From Nitrospira sp. (GTDB taxonomy: Bacteria > Nitrospirota > Nitrospiria > Nitrospirales > Nitrospiraceae): 64,000 nucleotides of DNA. Both the position numbers and the translations under genes were made by a program. Positions within the stretch are counted from its first letter, which is position 1. The number at the start of each line of letters is the position of its first letter. Below, one piece after another: positions 37,564 to 46,009 of this stretch. Below the pieces are notes generated by a model that searched no databases, was not told the DNA's origin, and saw only the letters and a list, made by a program, of their open reading frames with translations. The stretch covers positions 23,811 to 87,810 of the forward strand of contig JAFEBM010000030.1 of the NCBI GenBank assembly GCA_018242685.1, in the 5' to 3' direction.

Positions 37564-37972
37564 TTCTCACTCCGGATCCTGGAGCAGTTGCACTCGTCTG
37601 TTGTTCTGGAAATCATTAGGTGATGATCTGCATAGTAGCGTGAGACCGGGAATATCGGTAGAAATAGAATAGGATTCCCGAAGAGAAATCGGTCGGCTTC
37701 TTGAGAAATTTATGCGTCGAGAACAATGGAAACCGTCTCCTCAAAGCTCATCATATGCGTACTGCCATACGCATACGGACGGCAGGGCTGTACGGGACAA
37801 AAATGTCACCGAAGCACACTAGGGGTTCATACACCCCATATCTACATCAATTATCCAGGTAATACTGGGGGATGCCCCAGTATCATCGCCATTCGGTTTG
37901 CGATATAAAATAGCCTAGATTGGGTGGTTTCCATCATTTGAACGTATCCGCCTTGGTTTAGATTGGTTCAGA
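37564..37972. other. Intergenic region upstream of the TPR gene
   Basis: No gene recognised in 409 bp. The right part carries the dyad at 37865-37881 and its -10 hexamer. Confidence 0.4.
37865..37881 (+). promoter_or_regulatory. Perfect dyad with GATATAAA promoter element before the TPR gene
   Basis: CTGGGGGATGCCCCAGT lies in a perfect inverted repeat (ATACTGGGG / CCCCAGTAT around GATG). It is a compensated variant of the CTAGG dyad (A to G and T to C on opposite arms). TATAAA (37904-37909) starts 23 bp downstream and the TPR ATG is at 37973. Confidence 0.5.
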
Positions 37973-39028
37973 ATGGCAGATGTACCGACCATTGTTCGAT
38001 CCTGGACAGCTTCTTTCTTCTGCCTCACAGTCCTCGGCACAGGACTGAATTGGTATTTCACGCCATTGATGTCGTTCGCTGCTGTGCCTCTTCAAGAAAA
38101 CCATCCCGTGCTTTCTCCTCCAGCGCTGGATAGTGTGTGGACAATCGATATGAAGGGCGACAAGCTCATCGCGTACAGCTCGATGTCTCCAAGAGGAAAG
38201 GATGCGTGCTTTTCAATAGAGGACGGATTGAGCCCGCGAAGATTTGACGGTAAACGCGATTTGCTCTTGCCGTTGACGACAGTGTGCGTCGGCTTGCCCG
38301 CCGCCGTTGATGAAATCGGCTGGTCGGGGTACGAAGCTCAAGGAGACCACGCCAGATCAGTCGGGAACTGGCCGGAGGCGGAAACGGCATACGGGGAGGC
38401 GGTCGGGCTGTTGGATCGGATTGCCGACAAGGAAATCAATCAAGACCTGGCGGCTCTTCTCAATAAATTGGGCGCCATGCGGTTCAAGCAAAACGACTTC
38501 ACCGGCGCGGAAACGGTCTTTCGTCGGGCACTGACGATCTACACGTCCGCCCGCGGAGCCGATGATCTTCATGTGGCTGATACTTTGGATCTGGTCGCGA
38601 GCGCATTATTTGAACAGCCGCATGACCGTGCATTAGCCGGTCCATTATTCTATCGCGCCTGGGCGATCCGCGACGGGACGTTGGGGCCGAACCATCCCGC
38701 CATTGCGGACAGCCTCCACCACTTGGCCGTTAGTTTATACCCCGACAACGTATCACTCGCGATCCCTCTGTTCCTCCGTTCGAAGGAGATTCGAGAAAAG
38801 GCCTTTGGCCACGACCATCCGTTGGTCGCGAACTCGCTCAACGCGATGGCTCGGCTCTATGAAAGGCATAAGCGTCCGGATCTCGCCATCCCGCTCTATC
38901 AAGCTGCGTTGACGATACAAGAAAGGGTATTCGGACCAAACGCGTCCGAGACGCTGCAGACCCGTTCCAGTTTGGGTATGGTTCACGGATGGAAGGACCA
39001 TCTCCATGAGAATGTGAACAGCCAGTAA
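37973..39028 (+). CDS. Exported tetratricopeptide-repeat protein
   Basis: 351 residues: an N-terminal hydrophobic segment (FFCLTVLGTGLNWYF, ~15-30), a ~80-residue unassigned region, then at least five kinesin-light-chain-like TPRs (~115-340). Examples are ARSVGNWPEAETAYGEAVGL, KQNDFTGAETVFRRALTIY and HKRPDLAIPLYQAALTIQERV. TPRs mediate protein-protein contacts; no enzymatic domain is present. It is probably anchored in or exported through the inner membrane. The partner is unknown. Confidence 0.8.
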   Translation: MADVPTIVRSWTASFFCLTVLGTGLNWYFTPLMSFAAVPLQENHPVLSPPALDSVWTIDMKGDKLIAYSSMSPRGKDACFSIEDGLSPRRFDGKRDLLLPLTTVCVGLPAAVDEIGWSGYEAQGDHARSVGNWPEAETAYGEAVGLLDRIADKEINQDLAALLNKLGAMRFKQNDFTGAETVFRRALTIYTSARGADDLHVADTLDLVASALFEQPHDRALAGPLFYRAWAIRDGTLGPNHPAIADSLHHLAVSLYPDNVSLAIPLFLRSKEIREKAFGHDHPLVANSLNAMARLYERHKRPDLAIPLYQAALTIQERVFGPNASETLQTRSSLGMVHGWKDHLHENVNSQ

Positions 39029-39141
39029 ATCCTTCTTAGGCTGCCGTCGCCATGGCGATAGCCGACTTCAACTCCACTTTCAGGCAATTGGAGAGCAGAA
39101 TGTCGTTCCGGCTGCGCATCGGCTCACCGACAGATGTCGAG

Positions 39142-39360
39142 TCAGTATCGCTCTGGTGCAGGCTCATGCCGATCGGCCTGTTTTTGCGGAATCACTCCTC
39201 CTTTAGGATCTGTACCAGTCGGCCTGGGGGTCAGGTCTGTCCCCTTGGAGGCCTCCGGTGTCGAGGGATGACCGGGAGTCCAAGCTGAGCACCCATGGAT
39301 GCAAAATGAAAAGATCAGGCCCGCGAGCATGATGCCGCGCCTAGTTGGTAAAGAGATCAT
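39142..39360 (-). CDS. Small proline-rich lipoprotein
   Basis: 72 residues with a signal and lipobox FCIHGC near residue 24, followed by a Pro/Thr-rich hydrophilic tail. AAGGAGAAATA immediately before ATG 39360 is an excellent ribosome binding site. No domain recognised. Confidence 0.6.
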   Translation of the reverse strand: MISLPTRRGIMLAGLIFSFCIHGCSAWTPGHPSTPEASKGTDLTPRPTGTDPKGGVIPQKQADRHEPAPERY

Positions 39361-39962
39361 TATTTCTCCTTGATTTAAACGAAATTAAGCGGAAACGCAC
39401 TCTCGCTCCAGGCTATCGCGCTTATCAACGTTGAACCCTATACACCACCTTCAGATCGAGGGCGCTGATGATCCCTATTTACAGCGAGTATTGTCAAGGT
39501 TGTCAGCATGCATTGCTTTCTCATGACATCTTCCTATCATGAACGACTCTTGTCCACTGGGGGCAGGAAGTCTGTCTATAAATAGATGGACCGCCGCTAC
39601 CTGTCCCTTACATCGTACTCTTCAGACGGATCTCCGGCAAGTCGGAAATTCCTTGGTTCTCATCAAGGAGAACAATAAATGGGTCTGACCAACGACTTGA
39701 CGCCCGGTCGGACGGTCCCGACCACGGCGCTTTCTTTTTGTCATCGAGATTCACCTACTTTTATTCGTTGCCTGATCGATGTCACCATCCATGAGATAAA
39801 GGCTTGATGGTATTGTCGAAGTCCAGTGTGAGCTTGTCAGTCACTCGTACGGGAGCGAAATGCCAGGACGAGCCCTCATGCTAAAGCCCGACGATGCCGG
39901 CAAAACAACGCGCCGACCTGTCCTTGTCATGCACGGGACGATCGTACGGTTGAGTTCGACGG
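39361..39962. other. 600-bp intergenic region with one candidate small gene
   Basis: Apart from the 42-codon frame at 39679, nothing recognisable. The segment holds an inverted repeat GGTCGG/CCGACC near 39705 followed by a T-rich run, possibly a weak terminator. Confidence 0.35.
39679..39807 (+). CDS. Candidate 42-residue small protein
   Basis: The open frame starts MGLTNDLTPGRTVPTTALSF and is preceded by AAGGAGAACAATAA, an ideal ribosome binding site. It has no signal or domain. It could be a real small gene or chance. Confidence 0.3.
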   Translation: MGLTNDLTPGRTVPTTALSFCHRDSPTFIRCLIDVTIHEIKA

Positions 39963-40184
39963 TCAGGAATGATCTCCATCGGTATTCAATGTTCCCTGTC
40001 CTATGAATGCTGCCAGTTCCCGCATGCTCTGCTCAAAGCGTGCTTTCCAATCTGACTGGAAGGCAAAATGCGCGGGATTCTCCAGGGACTGACGATAAAT
40101 GTGGAGGGTCGACTGTGCCCATGCCTTGGCGGCATCTACGCCATCTCGCGTGCAAAGCATTGTTAACCGCATCTGTTCGCTCAT
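39963..40184 (-). CDS. Small conserved-looking hypothetical protein
   Basis: 73 residues, MSEQMRLTMLCTRDGVDAAK... with amphipathic helices (WKARFEQSMRELAAFI). No domain is known to me. A sigma70-like promoter (TTGACT, 18 bp, TACTAA) lies just upstream, which supports it being a real gene. It is hydrophilic and probably cytosolic. Confidence 0.55.
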   Translation of the reverse strand: MSEQMRLTMLCTRDGVDAAKAWAQSTLHIYRQSLENPAHFAFQSDWKARFEQSMRELAAFIGQGTLNTDGDHS

Positions 40185-40212
40185 CGTGCTGTCGTAGCAA
40201 GATCGAGTCAGG

Positions 40213-40242
40213 TTAGTATCCGGCTACTTGTCCTCTAGTCAA
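40213..40242 (-). promoter_or_regulatory. Sigma70-like promoter of the 73-residue protein gene
   Basis: On the minus strand TTGACT (40242-40237) and TACTAA (40218-40213) with 18 bp between them; the ATG is ~29 bp downstream of the -10. Confidence 0.4.
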
Positions 40243-40385
40243 ACAACGATCATTCGACGATCCAACTCGCAGAATCCCTAGCGGCAGGGAGAGTCGGGGA
40301 GACGCTCTTGCAGATCGGCGTCAAAATAGTGATGGAGAATAGAATACGTGAATCGGCGAGTTGTAATTGAATAGCCGCGCGATGT

Positions 40386-41846
40386 TCAGTTAAAGATGGA
40401 TCCCATGCCCATATACCGCCGTTTGGCGGTCTCCAGCGCCCACGGGAAGAGGCTGTAGAAATAAGTGGCATTTTTGCCGCTAAGAAGGCGCCACCCACCA
40501 GGCAGTTGGGAGACCAGGCGGTGCGCCGGGACCTTCCAACTCGGGGGCAACATTTGACGGCGCAACCATCCCGGCACATGGTGCCGTATCCATCGCATGT
40601 AGTCTTGCATGGACTCATTGGGAAGGAACCCCTCGTGGCGCTTCCAAAGCTTGACCGTGGCTGCGTTCTTTCGTCGGCCGAAGAGCTCACGTTCAACGCC
40701 GGCCTCTTCGACGATTCGTCGACAGATCGGACGGTCATAATCGCCGCCCACACTCCAGGGTTTCATCCCCTCGCCGGTTGAAATGCGATGGATGCGCTCG
40801 ATGTTTCTCACGCCGAAGAACGGCACGGGACAATGGATGAATCCCACCCATAAGCGCCATTCGGTCAGAGATAGTCCGGACGGCGGTCCGTTGCGAACGA
40901 TATCCGGCGTCAGATCGTAGTCGCCGGTGCCCCACACCGTGTCCCCGTGATGTCCGGTCAGCAAGACTCGTCCCTGTAAACATGATCGCGCCGCAACGAA
41001 GTGCATCTCTTCTCCATAGGCGTCGGCAGCCAGAAACGGGATTTCTGAGAATGGATCCTGTCGCCATGCTGTCCGGTCGAGCACGATGGAACTCAGACCC
41101 AGGCAGGCCGCGATCGTCTCGCCGCTATCGGAAGAGCCTTCTCGTCCCTGGTGGAACGTCAGCACCTGCGCGTTGCCCATTGTGCGGGCCAGCGTCGCAA
41201 CAGTGGACGAGTCATACCCCGTGGAAAGTGTTCCCAGGGGCAGATAGTGCCACCGGCGCAGTGGGTCCACCATATTTCGATTGATGGCGCTGAGCGATGT
41301 TTCCAAAAATCGTCTGTACTCCTCGAAAGTTCCGAACGTTCTATTCCCAAGCGGCTTCTCTGTCACGTCGAGAGAGTGGCCGCCCCATCGAAGATTGTGA
41401 AAATAGGTCAGACGGAGAGGCCCCCGGGTCGTTTGAAGGAGATCTTTGTATTGTCGAAGACCCGCTGCAATCGAACGGAAGCTCGAACAGTACTCCTCCG
41501 AGAAGGGATCGACGGAAAGATTCAATACGGCGCAAAGCGCGACCAGAGAGTTTGAGACGTACGCATGTTTTCCAACCTGTATAGAAACCAGGCGGTCGAG
41601 AGTGGAGCCGGAGGACACAAACGTGACGGTTCCTTGTGACACTCGACCGCCTGATCCAAACACGAGATCGGTGTGATCAAAGCCACCGTCTCCGAACGGT
41701 CCAGGCCATACCGCTTCGGCAAACCAATCCTGTGCAGTTTCGACCCGGCTGCCATGCGCGAGCACCACCTCGGTGTCGGAACACTGTGCCACCCAGGCCA
41801 ACGGCGGCCATCCGAAGACGTGCCTGAATCGGATCTGAATGCCCAT
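40386..41846 (-). CDS. Asparagine-synthase-like amidotransferase/ATP pyrophosphatase-fold protein
   Basis: 486 residues. The central PP-loop STGYDSSTVATLA (~216) and a following LTGHHGDTVWG segment match the asparagine-synthetase C domain. The N-terminal ~170 residues resemble the glutaminase fold but begin MGIQIRFRH and lack the catalytic Cys2, so ammonia release from glutamine is unlikely. This combination is found in beta-lactam synthetases, lasso-peptide cyclases and polysaccharide-modifying homologs. No partner genes of those systems are nearby. A small open frame precedes it. Confidence 0.65.
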   Translation of the reverse strand: MGIQIRFRHVFGWPPLAWVAQCSDTEVVLAHGSRVETAQDWFAEAVWPGPFGDGGFDHTDLVFGSGGRVSQGTVTFVSSGSTLDRLVSIQVGKHAYVSNSLVALCAVLNLSVDPFSEEYCSSFRSIAAGLRQYKDLLQTTRGPLRLTYFHNLRWGGHSLDVTEKPLGNRTFGTFEEYRRFLETSLSAINRNMVDPLRRWHYLPLGTLSTGYDSSTVATLARTMGNAQVLTFHQGREGSSDSGETIAACLGLSSIVLDRTAWRQDPFSEIPFLAADAYGEEMHFVAARSCLQGRVLLTGHHGDTVWGTGDYDLTPDIVRNGPPSGLSLTEWRLWVGFIHCPVPFFGVRNIERIHRISTGEGMKPWSVGGDYDRPICRRIVEEAGVERELFGRRKNAATVKLWKRHEGFLPNESMQDYMRWIRHHVPGWLRRQMLPPSWKVPAHRLVSQLPGGWRLLSGKNATYFYSLFPWALETAKRRYMGMGSIFN

Positions 41847-42094
41847 GTATGCTGCGATAACACTGCACCTCGAATGACGTCAATCATTATTCGACGAGTG
41901 TGGAGCGCCATGGATTTCGTGGTTGACAACGGAGAGTATCCGATCGTACCGGGTGGTGATCGGTCGATAGTGTGGACGGTCCCGTTTGGACCATCGAGGC
42001 GGTACAGCTCCATGGCATCGAACGCTTGTTTCAGAGAGTCGACCAACTGCGACGCCTCCATGCAGGCTCGATCGCCGAACTTGAACTGCATCAT
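41522..42094 (-). CDS. Uncertain open frame preceding and overlapping the asparagine-synthase-like gene
   Basis: ATG 42094 follows AGGCGGAACG. The first ~80 residues (MMQFKFGDRACMEASQLVDS...) precede the asparagine-synthase-like start and look protein-like. The rest of the frame overlaps that gene in another phase and is probably not meaningful. It may be a small gene whose true end is blurred by a frameshift, or the displaced N-terminus of the next protein. No domain recognised. Confidence 0.3.
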   Translation of the reverse strand: MMQFKFGDRACMEASQLVDSLKQAFDAMELYRLDGPNGTVHTIDRSPPGTIGYSPLSTTKSMALHTRRIMIDVIRGAVLSQHTWAFRSDSGTSSDGRRWPGWHSVPTPRWCSRMAAGSKLHRIGLPKRYGLDRSETVALITPISCLDQAVECHKEPSRLCPPAPLSTAWFLYRLENMRTSQTLWSRFAPY

Positions 42095-42121
42095 CGTTCC
42101 GCCTGCGCAAGCTGGTCGGGG

Positions 42122-42553
42122 CTAAACCTCCACTGTGCTATAGCTCTGAGCCGTGATCGCGCCCAACCGCTGCATGAGCTCGAGCAGGTTCAACTCGTCC
42201 CAATGCTCGACGAACCTGCCGTCGCGCACGCGCCAGATATCGATGCTGCGCATCCGTATTGAACGGCCGGTTGCGGGGAGGCCGAGAAATTCCCCCTGGT
42301 GCGTAGCGCGGTACGTGAACCGACCGACGAGCGTATCCCCGTCGGCGAGCACGTCCTCGACGATCACCTCGGTGTCGGGAAAGGACCGCATCCAGCCCTC
42401 GAAAAACTCTTTGACGCCACGGAGTCCCGGTTTTACATAGGGATTGTGGTTGATGTAATCGTCCGCAATGAAATCGTCGAAGCGGTCTGTCTCCCCTGCG
42501 TTGAGCGCCTCGGCGTACTTGTGAGCTAACTCCTTAATGCTGGTTTGTGACAT
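42122..42553 (-). CDS. SnoaL-like / ester cyclase family protein
   Basis: 143 residues of the NTF2-like SnoaL fold: HKYAEALNAGETDRFDDFIA, HNPYVKPGLRGVKEFFEGWM, VGRFTYRATHQGEFLGLPAT and VEHWDELNLLELMQRLG. Members are small cone-shaped hydrolases, cyclases or isomerases; the substrate cannot be predicted. The gene is separated by 27 bp from the downstream small frame and may share its transcript. Confidence 0.8.
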   Translation of the reverse strand: MSQTSIKELAHKYAEALNAGETDRFDDFIADDYINHNPYVKPGLRGVKEFFEGWMRSFPDTEVIVEDVLADGDTLVGRFTYRATHQGEFLGLPATGRSIRMRSIDIWRVRDGRFVEHWDELNLLELMQRLGAITAQSYSTVEV

Positions 42554-42872
42554 GTCTCATGCTCCTTTCAGTCGAGTAAGGGGCTCTGTCTGAGGTAGCG
42601 AGTTTTTGGTATGTTTCTATCATCTGGTCGCCTTTTCTATATTTCCCGTGGCAAAGCTGATGAAGAGCAACGTTAGGCGTGTGATCATCGTTCATACGTG
42701 ACACAGAGAAGCCTTATAAAAGCGAACAAAAGGTGAGTTCGCGTCTTGCTGAGTCAAACAGATTCTGAGTGGCGATACAGCTAGGCAATCCTCTAGCACT
42801 CATAGGCACTGTGGCGATTATCCCCCGTTCAATAACAGGATGCTTGGTCCTCCTCCCTAAAAAAACCCGTCC
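42554..42872. other. Intergenic region between SnoaL-like and PH-domain genes
   Basis: 319 bp without coding signal. It contains one copy of the ~53-bp element carrying the CTAGG dyad (42752-42803). Confidence 0.4.
42781..42797 (+). promoter_or_regulatory. CTAGG dyad, copy A of a duplicated element
   Basis: CTAGGCAATCCTCTAGC, both half-sites intact, preceded at 19 bp by AGTCAAACAG. The element is repeated at 43361-43411. Orientation is ambiguous: no plus-strand gene follows, while the minus-strand SnoaL-like gene starts 228 bp away. Confidence 0.45.
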
Positions 42873-43322
42873 TCATAACTGCGACATCCGGTCATGTACA
42901 GGCATCCTTATCGCTGTATCGATGCGCCGCTTCACTCCTTCCGGATCGTTGACGCCGCGAAATCGAAGGGCCGGCTTTCCATTCGATAGAGCAACGACCG
43001 TTCCGATACCCAGCAGTGACGCGATCGCCCCTTGCCGGATTTCCGTCCGATCGATCGCAGACAGCTCTACCGCATTAATCTCATGATCTGTATAGCCGTT
43101 CCGAACAGCAAGGCGAGCCAGGCTGATCTCATAGTGCGCCCAGTGCCGTAGGATCGCTGCAGTACCGAGTAGAACGATTGCTCCGACCGTCCAGTCGATC
43201 CATCCTGAAAACCCAAATCGCCAAAAGAGCCATGCCCGCCCGGCCACGAGCCCAGCCATGAGATACAGCCAACTGAACTGGCGCCAAGACGGATAATCGG
43301 CCCAGAGAATGGATTCCTTCAC
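42873..43322 (-). CDS. Membrane protein with bacterial PH (bPH2/YdbT-like) domain
   Basis: 149 residues: two TM segments (~15-35 and ~42-60) followed by a PH-like domain (YEISLARLAVRNGYTDHEI, VELSAIDRTEIRQG, LLGIGTVVALSNGK). It is a typical small bPH_2 membrane protein of unknown role. GAAGGA precedes the ATG. The two copies of the CTAGG-containing element flank this gene. Confidence 0.75.
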   Translation of the reverse strand: MKESILWADYPSWRQFSWLYLMAGLVAGRAWLFWRFGFSGWIDWTVGAIVLLGTAAILRHWAHYEISLARLAVRNGYTDHEINAVELSAIDRTEIRQGAIASLLGIGTVVALSNGKPALRFRGVNDPEGVKRRIDTAIRMPVHDRMSQL

Positions 43323-43389
43323 AAAAATTTCTCAGCGTTCGGCCATCAGCGATCAGCTTTAGTCAAACAGGTCTCCGAGGTGCGTGCAG

Positions 43390-43406
43390 CTAGGGAAATC
43401 TCTAGA
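43390..43406 (+). promoter_or_regulatory. CTAGG dyad, copy B, upstream of the PH-domain gene
   Basis: CTAGGGAAATCTCTAGA with AGTCAAACAG at the same 19-bp distance as copy A. It sits 68 bp upstream of the minus-strand PH-domain gene; on the plus strand TCTACG begins 22 bp downstream. Confidence 0.45.
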
Positions 43407-43577
43407 ACTTATTCGTGGCAGGTGATGTCTACGGAGCAGACATGTTCCCAGTAATTGGTATGCAGGACAAAAGTAATAAAGTGGTCAGACCGAGGTCAGA
43501 TCACTTAAATCCGACGCTGATGTAATGCGATCGGGGCAGATAGTGCTTGTAAGCCCGGCATCATGATTGTTTCTTGT

Positions 43578-45989
43578 CTATCCACCCGTCCCTTGGTTCG
43601 CTTCCGGGCGTTCCGAGTGTTTCCGGTTCGGCCGTACAACTGAGGAAGTATCGGCGGAAAGCCGAATCTCTTCTTCTTCGTGACGTATCGTGAGTCCGCT
43701 GCCATTCTTGAGTGTATATCGGGTGGCGCCCTGGCTGATATCGACTTCGAGAGACTGCTCTTGGAAGGCCAACCGGAAGCGGAGACAATCCAAGGTATCC
43801 GGTAAGGCCGGACGGAAGCTCAATCTACCGCTATAGCCGCGCAGTCCCGCGAACCCATAGACGAACACCATCCATACTCCGCCCATGGCGGCAATATGGC
43901 AGCCATCTTTGACATTTCCGGCGACATCGCCCAAATCCATCAACGTCGCCGCTTTCGCATACGCCAGGGCCTTCGCCATGTCGCCGACCTCGGCGGCCAT
44001 GATGCTTTGGATGCAGGGTGAGAGCGACGAGTCTCCGGTGGTGATGGGGTCATAAAATTCGAAGTTTCGTCGCTTCAGCTCCGGAGAGAACTCATGGCCG
44101 AGCAGCAGCATGGCAAGCACGAGATCGGCCTGTTTGATGATCTGATATCGATAGATGGTGAGCGGATGATAGTAGAGCAGCAGCGGATACTTCTCCGGCG
44201 GCACGTGTTTGAAGTCCCATGGTTCTTCTTCCAAAAATTTATCGTCTTGCGGAGTGATCTTCAGGCGTTCATCGTAAGGCACATACATGAGGTCGGCAGC
44301 CCGCTTCCAATCCTCCACCTCCGAGGCCTCCAGCCTGGTTTTGTGCTCCAGTACTGTGAATAAATCAGGCCGGCGTTCTCGCACCTGTTCGACCGTCTCG
44401 GCGGCGTATCGAAGATTCTCGCGGGCCATCAGATTGGTATAGACGTTGTTATTGACCATCGTACTGTACTCATCGGGACCGGTGACGCAGTGAATGCAGA
44501 ATTTGCCTTCCTGGCGTAGCGAATAGAAACCGAGCGAGAGCCATAGCCTGGCGGTTTCGACCAACATCTCCACCCCTTCATCGAAAAGAAATTCCTCATC
44601 GCCGGTCGCCTGCACGTACTTTTTCAACGCATACATAATGTCGGCATTGATGTGATACTGCGCGGTCCCTGCGGCATAATACGCCGACGCCTCCTCGCCG
44701 TTGATCGTCCTCCACGGATACATGGCTCCTCGTTGATTCAACTGCCGCGCTCGCTCTCGCGCCTTGCCCAACATGCCATGACGGAACCGCAACAGATTTT
44801 TAGCGATCCGCGGCGCGGTATAGATCAAAAACGGCAAGACATAGATTTCGCTGTCCCAGAAGTAGTGCCCTTCATAGGCGGCTCCCGTCAGCCCTTTGGC
44901 CGGCACCCCCATGTTCCCTGCGCGACCTGCAGCTTGCAGAATGTGGAACAGATTGAATCGGATGGCCTGCTGGACGGCGCTCGTGGAGGCATTGGCTCGC
45001 GCCGGATTCGTCGTGACGGTGACGTCGCTTCGTTGCCAGAAATCTCCCATGTACCGCTCTTGCCCGGCAAGGAGAGCGGGAAACCCCTCGGCGACCGCCC
45101 GGTCCAGCGTACGTTCTGCGCGCGCGCACATCTCATCAGGAAGCGCCGTGTGGCTTGTATGATAAGCCATGTACTTCACCAGGGTGATCGGCCGGCCCGG
45201 CTTCGCATCGATGGTGGCGACCACGTGACCCGCATCTTCCGTGTAATGGGTCGTCCATGTCGCCTGGCAGGAAGTATCCAGAACATGATCGATCGCGCAG
45301 GAGAGTATCATTCCGCTCTTTTTCGTGGCGTGACACAGGACGATTCGCCGGTCTTTCGCATAGCTGATCCGGTGATGTAGGACTTTCCCGACAAACACTT
45401 TCGATTGCCTGGGATCATGATTGTCTCGCTTTAGTGGTGGCTCGTTCGCGATCATTTCGGAGGAGAGCACGACAGGAGCGGTCGCATCCAACATTGTCAC
45501 CTGGTAGAAAATGGCAGCCAGATGGCGGTGCTCGAAGGACACAAGCCGGCGCGATGTGATCGAGACACGCTTTCCCGCCGGCGTTTCCCAGAGAATGTCG
45601 CGGTCCAGTGTCCCTGACTGCATATTCAATCGTCGATTGAAACTCCTGACATTGGCATGAGAAAGCCAAAACGGCTCATCGTCCACGTACAGTTTGATAA
45701 CCTTGGTGTCGGTCGCATTGACAATCGTTTGCCCGACCGTCGCCAGGCCATAGGCTCCTTCGGGGTATACGATCGGCCAGCTCTCGTAAAAGCCGTTGAT
45801 AAAGGTGCCGTTCTGACCGATCGGGCCTCCCTCTTCGAAGCAGCCTCGCATCCCGAGATAACCGTTTCCGAGCGCAAACATGGTCTCGCCTTGCTCGAGC
45901 AAGTCTGGCATGAACCGTTTCTCGATAAGGCTCCACTCATCCGGAGGGTAGATATGAGGCGGTGGGCGGAATTGAGGTCGATGGATCAT
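43578..45989 (-). CDS. GH65 family disaccharide phosphorylase/hydrolase
   Basis: 803 residues: N-terminal GH65 super-sandwich (EQGETMFALGNGYLGMRG), the central (alpha/alpha)6 barrel with the general acid Glu507 in HCVTGPDEYST, and a C-terminal beta domain. GH65 enzymes phosphorolyse maltose, trehalose, kojibiose or nigerose to beta-glucose 1-phosphate plus glucose. The pgmB gene 20 bp upstream strongly supports phosphorolysis. The exact disaccharide cannot be told from sequence by eye. Confidence 0.9.
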   Translation of the reverse strand: MIHRPQFRPPPHIYPPDEWSLIEKRFMPDLLEQGETMFALGNGYLGMRGCFEEGGPIGQNGTFINGFYESWPIVYPEGAYGLATVGQTIVNATDTKVIKLYVDDEPFWLSHANVRSFNRRLNMQSGTLDRDILWETPAGKRVSITSRRLVSFEHRHLAAIFYQVTMLDATAPVVLSSEMIANEPPLKRDNHDPRQSKVFVGKVLHHRISYAKDRRIVLCHATKKSGMILSCAIDHVLDTSCQATWTTHYTEDAGHVVATIDAKPGRPITLVKYMAYHTSHTALPDEMCARAERTLDRAVAEGFPALLAGQERYMGDFWQRSDVTVTTNPARANASTSAVQQAIRFNLFHILQAAGRAGNMGVPAKGLTGAAYEGHYFWDSEIYVLPFLIYTAPRIAKNLLRFRHGMLGKARERARQLNQRGAMYPWRTINGEEASAYYAAGTAQYHINADIMYALKKYVQATGDEEFLFDEGVEMLVETARLWLSLGFYSLRQEGKFCIHCVTGPDEYSTMVNNNVYTNLMARENLRYAAETVEQVRERRPDLFTVLEHKTRLEASEVEDWKRAADLMYVPYDERLKITPQDDKFLEEEPWDFKHVPPEKYPLLLYYHPLTIYRYQIIKQADLVLAMLLLGHEFSPELKRRNFEFYDPITTGDSSLSPCIQSIMAAEVGDMAKALAYAKAATLMDLGDVAGNVKDGCHIAAMGGVWMVFVYGFAGLRGYSGRLSFRPALPDTLDCLRFRLAFQEQSLEVDISQGATRYTLKNGSGLTIRHEEEEIRLSADTSSVVRPNRKHSERPEANQGTGG

Positions 45990-46009
45990 GCAGTCACCGG
46001 GAGCGCAGT

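Noticed and set aside
40386..42094. Lasso-peptide (RiPP) locus reading: small frame plus asparagine-synthase-like cyclase
   Set aside because: No leader protease, RRE or export gene is adjacent; the only PqqD in the window belongs to the pqq operon; the small frame has no core-like C-terminus.
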